From Tillus elongatus (lineage: Eukaryota; Arthropoda; Insecta; Coleoptera; Cleridae): a DNA stretch of 64,000 nt. A program made the translations under genes and the position numbers. Shown piece by piece: positions 25,986 to 38,900 of the stretch (the stretch's first letter is position 1; every line of letters starts with the position of its first letter). The notes beneath the pieces were generated by a model. The model searched no databases. It was not told where the DNA came from and saw only the letters and a list, made by a program, of their open reading frames with translations. Location of the stretch: the NCBI GenBank assembly GCA_964006375.1, contig OZ023262.1:89321654-89385653 (forward strand), in the 5' to 3' direction.

Positions 25986-28777
25986 ATTTCTACTATTTAC
26001 TATATTTTCAGTCTAAAGCTTTAACTGAAGCAGTTTAACAACCTAAAAATATTGTGTATAAACATTTTATTCAACCTCTTACTTAATACATAACCAATCA
26101 TAGCTTCAAAATATTTGGTTGTCATGGCAAAAAACTCAAATAAGTCTGTGATTGGTCCTCTAAAGCAATGATTAACTAAGCGGCCGTTAAAGATCAAGAT
26201 ACAAATAACGAGAGATGTGATATTTAGACTACCTATTTATACCTGTCACGTGCATGGTGTCAAGTGGTGAGTCCAATGCAACAATAATATGTTGTCTTGC
26301 AGTGGGGTGTGACGTTTCATCACAACCTCTTAACAAATTACGTATTTTACTAATATTTAAGTGCATACAGTTGGAAGTAATAAAAATGAAGAAGATTAAA
26401 TTTAGTGCTGCGATCTATATTATCTGAAGAAGACAATATAGGCGTAACTTCAACCGCATTAAACTGACGTATAGAAACGTTTTGATTGAGAATGACTTTG
26501 TTTTAAGTGAGTAGTTGGACTTCTGTAACGTTACTCACTACGTGACGTCATAGGAAGGGGCGGGGCATATGCGCAATATCATATATCTTCCAAGTCATTG
26601 TATCATGGTTAAAGATTTAATCGAGCCTTGCGACACTGGGCATAAGGCTATTTAAAATACACAATATGAGAAATACTTTTTAAAGCGATGTACTGTAGTA
26701 AAAAAAAACATAGACCAAATAATCAGCGAAAGCATCGATAATGAAGATGAGCCTATGTTAGGTCAGATAGCATGCCTCTCTTGATAAAATTTTAATACTT
26801 TGGACTCGTGAAATTTATGAAAAAAAGTTCGTTACCAGCAGACCAGCGATATCATAACTAATCAGCACAGAACAGAGTGTTCTGTGCTAATCAGACAATA
26901 CCTCACTCAATCCATTGACTATGCGGTTGCTCTTACTTGGCAAAAGTGTTCGATACAAAATAGAATAGTACAGACGCAGAGTTAGAATAAGAAGTTGATG
27001 CTACCCTTATTAAGCAAAGTTCGGATAAGTACATCAGTCGTGTTTACCAGGCCCCAACTGTTTAATAGCTGTGTCAGCATTTATGTTCACCAGTCGCGCT
27101 ATGTTTCTGCTGGAGCTTAACTATGGCTGAGTGGCAAAAGCGGAATGACAGACAAACGTCACAAAATACTGCAGTAGGTTCATCAGTCTCCAACCTAAAT
27201 GTATCAGTAGTCAGCAGATGAGCGCATAAACCCAGCTGTTGGCGCCTGGTTAATTCAGAAATAAATGTCAATTAGACAGTGAGACGTTTGAAAATTAAGT
27301 TACTTCAGTTAGTTGATTATAATGTAATCTACATTAATAACGCCAAGAGAAAAGTAGTGAATACGAATACCGAACAGATGGAGAGAACCCCCGATGTCCT
27401 TATGACTAAGCTTAGTGAGAAGTGACAAGTGAGTCCTACAACGCTTAATTATAAAATACATGAAAAAAATATGAGCTGTAAGGGAAACAAACGCGCAACA
27501 GAACAATGTATAGTACTTACCAGAAAGTTGGGTGTTTTATCTAATAATAAATCTATTATCGCCTAATTCAGTCAAAAACGACAAGACGATATAGTATTCG
27601 CCTATTGGTGAGTTTTTACAAATAAGAGTTCTTAGCATCTTTTAGAGTGGCATTAAGAGCAAAATACACGAGAAAATAATAAATAGAAAAAAACATATGG
27701 GATGTCCATTTTATCTTTGTCGAAATTTTAGAAAATGTTGACGACAAACCGTTTAGAGGCGGTGGCAGCAGCAGGAAAAATTATATCGAAACATCCAGAC
27801 TATGGGGAAAACATTCGAAATTATGTTTATCGATTTGCAGATTAGCGTAATGTCCGCTTTCTGCGATTTTTTTCCAGAAACATGCTTAGTAGCATCGAAG
27901 GTGTGAAAAATAGAAATCCAGTGAAAGAATGAGGGACCCCTATCACCAGCCCCAGATCCCAACCAACTAACATAGCTTGACCTTTACCACTTTACTAACC
28001 CCCCCCCCTCGATCTACTCTTCGCCCGCGAGAATTCAAATAACATACGGCCACAACATGGGGATTTGCAAGGACCAATCAGGATCCAGGAAACAAAAAGA
28101 GCTGCCATATCTTTCGCAACATTGGCGCGCTGTTTGAATTTAACACTGCAACTCAGAATTATTAAAGTAGGGATCAGGGGGCGAAGACCCCCCTCTGCGC
28201 CGTAGGCGACATTGTTCTAAAATTTCAAGGTCACGCGTTCTCCTAGCACTTAGTATTTAAATGAAAAATCCATTTGTATAAAAATACAGACTCTCACGAG
28301 GAATAATTTTCGGAATAATGACCACGAATACTCGATGAGAGGACATAAATTAATGAATTTATTATTATTTACCTTATTTTTGTCACACTGTACATGCACG
28401 AGCACGGTAATATAATACGGCGCGTATTATGAAAATCTGTTTATAGTGGGAGCGGAGCTGCAAGCATTTTTTTCAAATTCAAGGCCCTTCTCTTTTTTAT
28501 AACTTGAAATTTTGTATCTAATATTTTATTATTTTGAAATTATTCTTTTATAGGTGATAATAAAGAAATCAAATCCACTTACCAAATGGAAACATGAAAA
28601 ATCCAGCTTTTCAAAGTCTGTAAATGTGACACATACCGGATCATTTAACGGCAACATAGTAAAAATAAAAATACGTGTCTGACGATCCGACTAAATCTAA
28701 ATAAGCGACGTAAACTAAGATTTGAAGCAAGCTCAGAATTCTGCATCACTTGTGTGGCCACAATACACACAAACTCA
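25986..28777. other. Long stretch without recognised genes or repeats
   Basis: About 2.8 kb with only short open frames. A C-run near 28000 and moderately GC-rich sequence at 27.9-28.2 kb stand out, but nothing is identifiable as coding. Confidence 0.45.
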
Positions 28778-28837
28778 ACAGCGCGCCAGTGGCGGCTTGT
28801 GCCCCTCTGGCTTGGGTAGGCGACAGTGCGCGAATTA

Positions 28838-29863
28838 ATTTATTTTTTTATTTCAACAACACACCACGAGGGCTTACAGCCTAAATACTATCGTACCGTG
28901 GGTCTCGACAAGGAGGAAATAGGTAACTTGTTAATTCTGGACTTGAAGGTTTGGAGGTTCGGAGGAGAAGGAAAAACATGCGCCAGCAAGGAATTCCACA
29001 ACTTGGAAGTCCTCGGGACAAAAGAGCGGGCATAACAAGAAGTTCTATGTCTGGTGACCTGGACAGTAAAAGGGTGCATTCGCTCTATTCCCCTGGTAGA
29101 TCTGTTGGGGGCAGCAGGTGGAGAAACTATGGAAGAAAACTCCTCTTAGCACTGCCCGTGCAGATATCTATAAAAGAGAGAGAGGTCACCAACGTCACGT
29201 CGGTGGGCAAGGGATGGCAGCCTTTGGGTGATGGTAGGGTCACCAATGAGACGTATAGCTCTCTTCTGCATGGAGTTCAGGATAGCGAGTGTAGAAGCGG
29301 CAGCAGCACCCCAGATGTGGGAGCAATATTCGAGGTTTGGCCTTATTTGTGAAGTATATAAGGTATAGAGATTAGCTGGTGAAAAGTATTCGCGAGCCCG
29401 GAAGAGGAAACCTAATTTCTTAGCAGGCGCTTCTGCAATTGATGTGACATGTTGGTGCCAATTGAGATTTCGATCCAGAGAAATACCAACAAGTGAAAAG
29501 GACTCATTACTTTGAATAACTTGGTTGTTCATTGTGATGGTTCTAGGGCTGGTGTATCTTTTATGAGAAAGAAAGCAAGACTGAGATTTGGTGGGGTTGA
29601 ATTGTACAAGATTTCTACTTCCCCAATCTAATATTTTTTGGAGATCCACGGAGACAGACCCCTCCATGTGTCTGCGATCCTCATCTAGTTGGGCCAAAGA
29701 GACAGGCTTAGAATATTGTATATTTGAGTGGAGGGTGCTCTCGTCCGCGTAACTGTGAACTGGGTTGGATGTGCTAGAGCGGAGGTCATTGATGTGGAGA
29801 AGAAAGTAGGGGGTAAAGCTGAACCTTGAGGAGCTCCTGCATTAATTGGATATAGTTTAGAGG
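28838..29863 (-). mobile_element. Non-LTR retrotransposon family 1, copy C (5'-truncated, inside the hAT)
   Basis: Same 3' terminus as copy B, in reverse, starting at an A-rich tail (TTTTATTTCAACAACACACC). It extends back to the middle of the reverse transcriptase, just after the first catalytic region, ending near GGATATAGTTTAGAGG. The YADD region is changed (the codons around 29745 read a damaged form). Truncation during target-primed reverse transcription is the usual cause. Confidence 0.85.
29146..29697 (-). pseudogene. LINE reverse transcriptase C-terminal fragment (copy C)
   Basis: 183 open codons matching the region after YADD in copy [50 protein letters not shown] and EYCSHIWGAAA. 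No catalytic residues remain. Confidence 0.85.
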
Positions 29864-30074
29864 AATGGTGAATGAATATAGTTTAGAGTAATTCTGAATT
29901 GCAAAGCATATCCCGCTTAAATAATTTATAAAAATAAGAAAATGTCTACGTGTTTGCATTTAAATTGGTATTACTTCAATATAGTTAATTTACGCGACGT
30001 AAGCCTCCTCATTCCCTCACAGCCTAACCATAACCCAACCTCGTTTGAAAATGACAGTTACTTTTTATAAATTA

Positions 30075-30780
30075 AATTTATAAGTCTGTCTTTTATTAAT
30101 GAGAATTTATTTATTATATTATTCGCAAATTCATCTGAATCTTGATCTTGGAGAAAACATAACAACTCTTTTTCTATCTAAATAAGTGCAAGAGTTGATT
30201 AGCGGTCATTCTTCATCGAAATTCTGCTGTAAGTTTTAATACGCTTTAAACAAGAAACATTTCTCTCAACTGAGGTACTTGTTGCTAGAATTGTCGCGAT
30301 TAAAACAAATAGTTTATAAGCCTCGGTAAATATTTTTCGAAAATCGTTAACCACAAAATTATTTAAAATTGCTTCTACATTTAGTTTTTTAAATTGTTCG
30401 TCGTAATATATAACTTCTAGCTCGTTGATCAGTTTCTGTTTATCGAACGTATTTTTATAAAAGCTGGTTAAATTAGTTATTAGATCAGTTGGAAAATCCT
30501 TACGGTGTTCTTTAAATTTTGATGAATCAGCTAGAGAAACAAATAATAGTTGTGATATCTACAAATCTGATGTCTATTTGAGTTGTAATATTCTCTTTTA
30601 CTTCATAAAACAAAATACGCAAAGATGTTTTTTCATCGTCTAAAGCAGTTTCAGATAATTTGCGTCTCTTGTGTGGTGGCTCAAGATTAGTGGTAATTTT
30701 TAGTCCCGCTTTTTCGAATAATTTATCAAAGGTTGACTCATTTCTCAAGGATTTGATACGATCCCTGGCCAAAAAGATTT
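30075..30780 (-). pseudogene. hAT transposase, C-terminal third with dimerisation region
   Basis: Minus-strand frames read MARDRIKSLRNESTFDKLFE, then after a frameshift FVLIATILATSTSVERNVSC, LKRIKTYSRISM and an STLALI stop region: the hATC dimerisation motif (usual form SVERSFSALKRIKTYLRNTM). The relatives are the ZMYM1/DUF4371-like insect hATs. Upstream catalytic parts are missing or unrecognisable. Confidence 0.75.
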
Positions 30781-31378
30781 GATTTTTCCAATAATTTATC
30801 TCTAATAACTTTTTTAAAGTATATCAAATAATAAACCTGTAATGTAAAAAATGGTTTTATAAACCGTGGTTAAAAATGCACGAGCCACGTATCTGTATTT
30901 CACAATTTTTGGCAAAATGACCTCTAAAGACCCGACTTTAGAGGTCATTTTCTCCGAATCCACTCTAGCGGCACAGTCATGAGGCGCCTGTAGTTGTCGC
31001 CTAACAGCTTAGCATACGTCTCGAGTTTCTTTACGTCGTAGAGCAGTATTACTAATGCAGTAGAGAGGGAGAGCGAGATCTGATGTTTTCAAGATTCACA
31101 TGAAATGTAGGCACCCAACTGGCTCGCCTATCACGGTCTCTTATTAAGACAGTGTTTTCTTATTAACATATAACCGGCGGCTCGGATCGTATCGGTACAA
31201 ATTTCCATAGAACTGCTAATAGAAGAAACCTTTATCACATTGCAACGAGAAAACAAGATAGGTATAATTATTTAGTATATTTAAATATATATTTTTTTAA
31301 TTGAAGTTTTCTAAGTTTCTAAGTCAAGGTAGGCGGCGCCTACCTTGCCTACCCAGACCAGCCGCCACTGCAGCGCGC

Positions 31379-32285
31379 GTGCCGTTGCCATGACAACCGT
31401 CGCATGTAAGCGATAATACATCCAGGCAGCATTTGTATATACACGATTCTGGCTCAGTTCAGTCCTCAGTTGCTCGTTGCTCTGCAATAGTCTGTGCTCT
31501 GGAACACGTAATACGCTGCGCGTTGGGCCATGTTGTGCAACATTCAATTCGGGAATCAGGGGCTTGCAAATTATATCGTACGATAAAATACTATAAAAAT
31601 ACATTATCAACTGCGGCGCAACGTAACCAGACATTTGTATGTGGTTGTACCAATTAGTTTAAGAGTGAAAACAATTAAAATTATGGTGGATTTTGAATAA
31701 CAAAGTTTAGCTTAACCGAAAAATATAGCGTCATCTGACGAGCTGCCACTGATTCAAAATAAGCAAAACTGAATTAATGTGTTTTATGTGTATGATCGCA
31801 TTAAAGAGTATTGTTTATGAAACAGTTTCGTGGTCATAAAGTAGCGCTTTATAGTTCTAGTACCTACAATAATCACTTGTTTACTTTTTCTGAATTAATT
31901 CATGCAAAATTAAGATTCATAGTTGACAGAAACGAAAACACAGCAAACTTGGTAATATGTTTTATAGATCAATTACTTCAGTGGGGTATACATAAATTGA
32001 CTTTGAGGGGCAAAAGTAAATACATAAAAATTATCTAGTATTTTCTAATTAACTTAACTATATGCAAAACCAAAAAGCTCGAGAACATAAATATGACAAA
32101 ATATTTGCCCAATTTTATACATATAATAAAAAGATTCTTCGAAAATCGAAAGTAGTAAAAGAAATATTACCTAACGCTGTAATTGTGTGTTAGATGTTTT
32201 ATATTTACAACACTTCTTCCATTTCTAGATTAATGTAATAGTATGGTTCTTTACTCCTCTTAACTAATAATTGTAATAATAACAT
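31379..32285. other. No gene recognised
   Basis: Unique-looking AT-rich sequence downstream of the hAT insertion. Confidence 0.4.
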
Positions 32286-32572
32286 TTTTCTTTTCTTTGA
32301 CGTCTGTCTATTTTCGCGACTATGGCCAATCACCGACGCCAGGGAAGAGTTTCACCTCACTATCCTGGAAATGTTTGCCGAACCCCTGCCTTCCTGTAAG
32401 GATGATAGGGGGTCTTTAACGTGTCCAACATCGCATGGTACATGGGACAAACGGCTTTACTCCCCTTCTGAAGGGTGGAACGTGAAAAGATTCAACTTGC
32501 CCAAACATAATGCCACAACTTCGGTTTATGTTCATTTTGCAGTATTACAGTATGTACGGAAAAAGTGAAACT
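32286..32572 (-). mobile_element. SINE body copy lacking its tRNA head
   Basis: Antisense match to the body of the 3.55-kb SINE: GCGACTATGGCCAATCACCG, CCGAACCCCTGCC, TCTTTAACGTGTCC, TTCACTTTTTCCGTAC (in reverse). The Pol III boxes are absent. Confidence 0.75.
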
Positions 32573-32589
32573 GTATATTATTTATAAAC

Positions 32590-32712
32590 ATACAAAAATT
32601 AAAACTGATATGCTGAATTCTAGGGATCCTGGTTCGCGTTCATTTAAAGAATTTTTTCCTAATATAAAAGTCGCAATTTTCTCATTAATGAATTTTTTAA
32701 CGAAAATCACTC
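32590..32712 (+). repeat. TA-core repeat tail fragment
   Basis: Matches the tail segment: TTCTAGGGATCCTGG, TTCGCGTTCATTTAAAGAA and a degraded hairpin. Confidence 0.55.
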
Positions 32713-34243
32713 AAAATGCAAGCAAATAACTTAAAGTCTTGCAGAAACACCAATGACAGATTATCTAACCTAATAACAAATAATTATAGGCCTAGTTGAC
32801 TGTTAGTATAGAATTTTGGTTCGGTGATAGTAATTCCGCTGTAATAAAAAATTTGGGTTAAAGGGGGTTCAACTTATCAAAGTTTGGATTTAAGATGGTG
32901 AGTTATAACTTAGCATTTGCAAAATGTCTTGGCCAATCTAATTAGTTTTTTTGCAAATGAAAAATAGTGCTGCAAATTGAATCATAACTTCCACATAGCT
33001 GTGATAATTTATTCTCCGCAGAAATTTCTCATGGAATGAATTTAGGGCCCATGACTTGACCACAAAGAAAATATTCGTATTCCTGTACCCATAAACTTTT
33101 GAAACGTTATATTACTCAAGTTTTATTGGAAAAATGTCAATTTTCACCAAATCACCCCTACCCCCTAAAGCGATCTTACCCAAAAACAATTCGAAGCAGT
33201 CCTTTGCCAGGTGCTAAGTGGATAATAGATTTGAAGATGATATCTCAATTTGTTTGAAAGTTATTGCGCCTATTAACAGACATACATGCCGACAGACCAA
33301 AAAAAAAAAAAAAATTCGTTCCAGAATCAAGTTTTCTATGTGTTTTGAGACGCTTTACGCTGTTTTAGCAACAAAAAAAAATTCGGAATTTTTGTCAACA
33401 ATATTCCACCCCCACACATTCAACCCCTAATTTAATTTCAACACAGAATACCAGATAGTGGTGGAAAAAAAACTTTTCTAATAAATAAACCCTAGAATGT
33501 TATATCTCGAGTTTTAACGAAAAAATGCCAATTTTCACAAAAATAACACCACCACACTCACACATAAAAATTAGTAAAATGCATTAATAAAATTGAATAA
33601 AAAACAACAGTTTCACAATATTATTTTAAATAAACCAATAGGAATACGTTTCGCGGCGATTTCACAATTGGGGAGTGTATGAATCTGGCTTTGGTCCAAG
33701 ACTACACTGAAATTTGGTCGAGGCTGCAAGCAAGCAGCTTGTAAATTAAGCTCGAGAGGCTTGGACGGTTAACAAACGTAGGTATTTCTAGTTTTAAGGG
33801 GGAGACTATACCTGTTTGAAACAATATAAGAAATACACTTTAAAGTTCCTATACTGTTACTATCACTACATAATGCATTAGTTATTTCCCGGTTATACAA
33901 TAATAATAATGGCTCTAGGGTCCCGTTTTTGTGGCTCAATTAAGAAACATTAAAACCAGCGTGTTAACATTGCTCTTAGGATATGATCTACTGACATACT
34001 TATTTTCTATATTACGCAAAATTGTATTGTTTGAAGTCATTAACTCACAATTTTCATTTATAACCATCGTCCAATATTTATTTTCAATATCTATGTCCAT
34101 ATTTTAAATATGTTAGGTTAGTTAAAAGTCAGTTGTAAAATGTCGACAAGGCTACATAGCAAGTGCAAGCGATGAAGCGTAGAAGTAATGCACTTGTTAA
34201 GCTTGCAAGCTACTTTCTGCTGTTAAAGATCAGGGTTGTCTCC
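32713..34243. other. No gene; short MITE remnant
   Basis: 33625-33690 (CCAATAGGAATACGTTTCG, GGCGATTTCACAATTG, GAGTGTATGAATCTGGC) matches one half of the MITE at 58.43-58.58 kb. The remainder is unrecognised. Confidence 0.45.
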
Positions 34244-35138
34244 TAACGTCAGCCAGCTACCAAGCTTACAGTCGCATGTAAAATGTAGCGCTTTTGGAAG
34301 CAAACATTGTCCCGGTATTAGGAAAGAAATTAGCCAGGACTGACAGTTTACAAAATTGTTAGTTGATTGTACACAGTCTCCATCTATAACATTTTGTGTT
34401 AACTAGATACTACCTGGTTCCGCACCGAGATGGCGTCCCTGTCGTACATTTCACAATGTTCTACATTCCGATATCTTACAATAATACTCGTAACTTCCTT
34501 TGTTTACATTTTTATCCACCATTTATTTAAATAGCATAGCAGCACAGGTATCGTCATCTGTCTTTGTCCAACATTGTGGATATTGCATTACAGAATCTGA
34601 AGTGATGTCGAGGATTATTTTATATAATTTTAATTTCGAATAACTTTATTTTTCTTTGATGAAAAGACTTGAGAACTGGTACACAACCACCAACGTCAGT
34701 CAGCTATCAAGCTTACAGTCGCATGCTAAAATGTAGCGCTTTTGGAAGCAAACATTGTCCCGGTATTTGGAAAGAAATTAGCCAGGGTTGACAATTTACA
34801 AAATTGTTAGTTGATTGTACACAGTCTCCACCTATAACATTTTGTATTAACTAGCTACTACCTGGTTCCGCACCGAGATGGCGTCCCTGTTGTACATTTC
34901 ACAATGTTCTACATTCTGATATCTTACAACAATACTTGTAACTTCCGTTGTTTACATTTTTATCCACCATTTATTTAAATAGCATAGCAGCACAGGTAAC
35001 GTCATCTGTCTTCGTCCAACATTGTAGATATTGCATTACAGAATCTGAAGTGATGTCGAGGATTATTTTATATAATTTTAATTTCGAATAACTTTATTTT
35101 TCTTTGATGAAAAGACTTGAGAATTGGTACACAACCAC
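34244..35138. repeat. 447-bp tandem duplication (two copies)
   Basis: Units 34244-34691 and 34692-35138 are nearly identical, differing at scattered bases. Each holds TGGTTCCGCACCGAGATGG and TTTTATCCACCATTTATTTA. No reading frame is conserved. The duplication is recent relative to the surrounding repeats. Confidence 0.85.
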
Positions 35139-35244
35139 ATCTGTCTATGTTCTTTCAAGTTGCAGATTTTCGTTTCAGTCACTTAAAGAATTTGAGAGAT
35201 CTTGCGTTTTAAAAAAATATTTTTTCATCGTTTGTGAAGAAAAA

Positions 35245-35359
35245 TTGGGCGTTAAGATCTGATGAACGAACTCATCCAAGCCATTAACAAAATAAAGGTA
35301 ATTCCCAAATTTAGTCCAAATCAGTGAAGTATTTTTTGAGTTATCGGTTGGATACATAA

Positions 35360-35451
<92 letters not shown>

Positions 35452-35577
35452 TTTTCAACTGACCATGGAAGTGGCTTCCAGGGGCCCTAATTCGCGCTCA
35501 TTTAAAGAATATTTCCGAAAGTCCCACCATCGATACTTCTCTATTAGTAAATTTTCTTAATGAAAATTCACTAAAAG
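35245..35577 (+). mobile_element. TA-core interspersed repeat, partial copy 9
   Basis: GAGTTATCGGTTGGATAC, a TA array (35363-35450), GCGCTCATTTAAAGAATA, and the tail hairpin ending AAAATTCACTA at 35574. Confidence 0.7.
35363..35450. repeat. (TA)n microsatellite
   Basis: Pure TA array. Confidence 0.95.
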
Positions 35578-35872
35578 AGTCAAAATTCATATTTTATAAT
35601 TTCTTTTGTTCTAGTTTCTGAACAGATTCATGGCAGAGTAATGGAGTCCTTTATGTATGAAATAGATTCTCCATATTATTAAAAGGTTTTGCTTTCTTAT
35701 AATTCAAAGGGGAACTGCTAAAATAAAAATTAAGTATAGTTTACTTATGTTAAAATACTAGGCTTTATGAAGTGAAGCATTAATACAATAAACCAATATT
35801 ACACTATGACAGAAATTTATTTCTAAATAACTCAACATGTATATATAATTACTCTAGTGTGTTGCATCTAAG

Positions 35873-35941
35873 TTATTCAGCTGGTGGGATGCCCAGTTCT
35901 TCATCTGTCCATTGTGAAGGATCAGGGTAATCAAATTCACC
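35873..35941 (-). CDS. NDUFB2: NDUFB2 coding exon 3 with stop
   Basis: Encodes GEFDYPDPSQWTDEELGIPP, then AE and TAA. Acceptor tatttttag. The signature C-terminal tail identifies the gene. A possible polyadenylation signal (tttatt on plus) lies near 35817. Confidence 0.95.
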   Translation of the reverse strand, partial: GEFDYPDPSQWTDEELGIPPAE

Positions 35942-38900
35942 CTAAAAATAAGAATCAAAAATAACTTTCACAATGTAAGTATTTGGATTTGTTTAAATAA
36001 TATTTCAACTTTGTGGTTTTTCTCAAAATAAAAGAGAAGATTAAGATTTTGCGAGTGTAAACCGCAGTATGCGAAAACTATAGACAAATAAAAGTTTCTA
36101 TATGAATGCAACTGCAAATAAGTACAATTTGGAGAACCCAATTCATCGCAATACAGTTTTTTGACCCGACGATCGTTTCGCTAACAAAATTAGCGTCATC
36201 AAGGGGATGAGTAGATTAAGTGAATAAAGACTAGAACTACTATTTATATTGCATACAGACTTGGAGAATACTTCTCTGGCTTCACTGTTGGTTTTTTTTT
36301 ATCACATAGACATTTTGAAAACATCATCTGTCATCTGTGTTTCATTTTATTTTCAATTTGATAAAATTTTTTGATCAAAACATCATATCATAACATAGCA
36401 ACAGATATTTATTTGTAGTTGTCATGATTTCGTACTAATTCAATTTTAATCTGTCTGAAAATGCTGTCAAGCAGCGAAACTATAGTCACAGAAGCATTGA
36501 AGAACATCCTAGAACTTCCAGAATTCGAAGGGCCACTTGCTCCAGTTAGCTCACGCGCTGGCTACGTCCTTCACCACTAAAAACCAACAGTGAAGCCAGA
36601 GAAGTATTCTCCAAGTCTGTATGCAGTATGGACAAGTTTCACCAAGTAAGGGCAACAACAATCAATGTACTATTTATATGTTTGTTGCCAAGCAGTTGCG
36701 AACAGCGTCCTCTAGGAAGGTATACAGACGGACCCCCACTGTTGAGCCTTAAATCCCTGTGATTAAAACTGCATACCTGCCTTTGTTATGCTGTACGTCA
36801 TTATCAAATATTCCTTCTAAGAAGGACAAGCTGGTTATTAAGATAACAGTTTGAACAATGGACTACATAGAACCGGACCTAATCCATTCATCGAAACATT
36901 TTTGTTCAAATTTCTACCGATATATACACTTTCGTAAGCATCAAGCTGACGCGACTGCCTGACTTTTTTTTTAACTTGAGATTTTCTTTATCTACATCAT
37001 GATTATTATCCCAAATATGCTGAGCTGTACATGATTTGTCAATAGTGCCATATCTAAATTACGCTAAATGTTCTTTAAATCTAGTTTCAATGGTTCCTCT
37101 AGTTTGCCTAATATATATTTAAGTTCACAATCCTTACAACCTATTTCATAGCTGTGATTTTATCTTTATCCTTTGAGTTACCTAGCAAATTTTTTAATGT
37201 ATTTTTTGTAGAAAATGTTAGCAACAAATTGGCTTTCTTAAAAATGCTATGTCATTACGTCCCAATTTGGGAATGTAAACCCCCCTAATCACGGTCCAGC
37301 TGGATGGAATATAGTTCCAAGCCAGACTGGCTCTATACAGCCTGATTAGGAAAGGTAGGAGAATCTCCAATCCATTTTGTAGTAGGACCGGTACCACTTC
37401 ATCCTCCCTTGGTGCCTTGAACGGCTGGAAATGTTTCACAGCACACTCCACCGCCGAGGCCGTAACTATTCTCCAAGCAACCCGCCAGTCCTCCCTCCGA
37501 GGGAATTTAAATCGACCCTCGGCTGGCAGGACATCTTCGTTGCTCAGGATCACACAATCTGGGAAGTGTGTGTGTGTGCTAAGAGCTCTAACGTTTCTTT
37601 CCGTGATTCAGTAAAGGAGCATTTCTTGTAACACAGAAATCTAAATTTTAGCGTATAGTTTACTTTTTATATCGTAAACCTACCCACCAAATTTGGTAAT
37701 CATAGTTTTTTTATTTTTTGAGATAACACTTTTTTTTCGAATGAAAATTCAAAATTTTCCCGGAAAACCTTGTCCGATTTTCCCGACTCCGATTTATATG
37801 TTACTTCAAATGTAGCTGTGAGCTTTGAGTTTCCCTGCCTTAAGTTCGAAATATCAATAGATGACATTCAATTCTTTGAAATAGTTAAAGAATAATTTAT
37901 TATCATTGTACAAGGTGTATTTCTTTTGGGTGACAACATACCTAACTTTAAAGTGGCATAACTTGTTATTTTCATATAGAACACCCTATATTTTATGGAT
38001 TGATTAGGTAGGTCATTCAATTCTGCATCGATGTAGTATCGGTTTCCCTATATCTATAGTTGATAGTTTTCAAGTTATAGTGGTTTGTTTTACTTTCGCT
38101 TGTAAAAACTGTATTGTCAGATACAGGAGGCACAGAGAACGTAACAACTGATATTTATTGTGAGATAACAGATAAACGTCACTAAAATTTTGAATAGTTC
38201 TAATGTATCGTCTTTTTTAGATTATTTTTTTATGTTAATGGCTGTAGTTTATTATTATTATATATTACATAACTATAATAATAATAATAATACTAAATTT
38301 CTGTGGGTATGTTTGTGTTCTACATTTTTTCTGAAATGTGCTTAAGTTTCTCCTTCCACTGAACTTCTGTGGGAGTGCATTCCAAAGTGGTTCTTTTCTT
38401 ACCCCAACTTTCTAATTGGGCAAGCCCTGGGTCTTCAGGCAGGGTAATAGGGAGGTGACGCGATATCTGCTTTTTAATTTTTTTTCCGGAAATGTGCTGA
38501 GAACCAGCTCTATATGAATAAACCATGAGAAATGTGGTTTCAACACCCAAGAAAGTTACGGGATATAAAGCGCATAGGGGTGCTGTGTGGGGTAAACAAG
38601 AAAGAAAGTAAAATATGCAAAATATTAAAAAGGCAAACAGCCCAACTAAGCTGTTTTTTTTTTCTCGCGTTTTGCCTGTATGTTTTTTTTAATTTTCTTT
38701 GCTATTCCCTCTGAGCCCAATAACTTTCTTAGAGGTTGAAACCACATTTATCTTGAGGTTTATGCATACAGAGGTGGTTCTAGGAATATTTCTGAAAGCT
38801 GAGCTATGAAAATGTGGCCATTACCAAGAATAGTATAGGTACAAATAGAATGTGATATGCTACATCAAACGGTCAGTTTACCCAAGGCTGATTAAAACAC

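Larger units (their letters stand above)
28786..31370 (-). mobile_element. hAT transposon with perfect 8-bp target duplication
   Basis: The terminal inverted repeat CAGTGGCGGCT is at 28786 and in reverse at 31370 (AGCCGCCACTG). The 8-bp direct repeat CAGCGCGC lies on both sides (28778-28785 and 31371-31378), the hallmark of hAT insertion. Inside are the C-terminal part of a transposase on minus (30075-30780) and a later LINE insertion (28838-29863). The N-terminal transposase region is not recognisable. Confidence 0.88.
36118..36780. mobile_element. Hammerhead family A repeat, copy 2, split by a family C element
   Basis: GGAGAACCCAATTCATCGC and a hammerhead-like core precede 36249; ACTATTTATATGTTTG and AGACGGACCCCCACTG follow 36668, in the same order as at 627-860. 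The intervening 418 bp is a family C insertion with a target duplication. Lies in NDUFB2 intron 2. Confidence 0.65.

Noticed and set aside
28786..31370. A gene on minus encoding the 81-codon frame at 30.53-30.77 kb
   Set aside because: Its continuation matches the hAT dimerisation region, and terminal repeats with an 8-bp duplication show it to be a transposon remnant.
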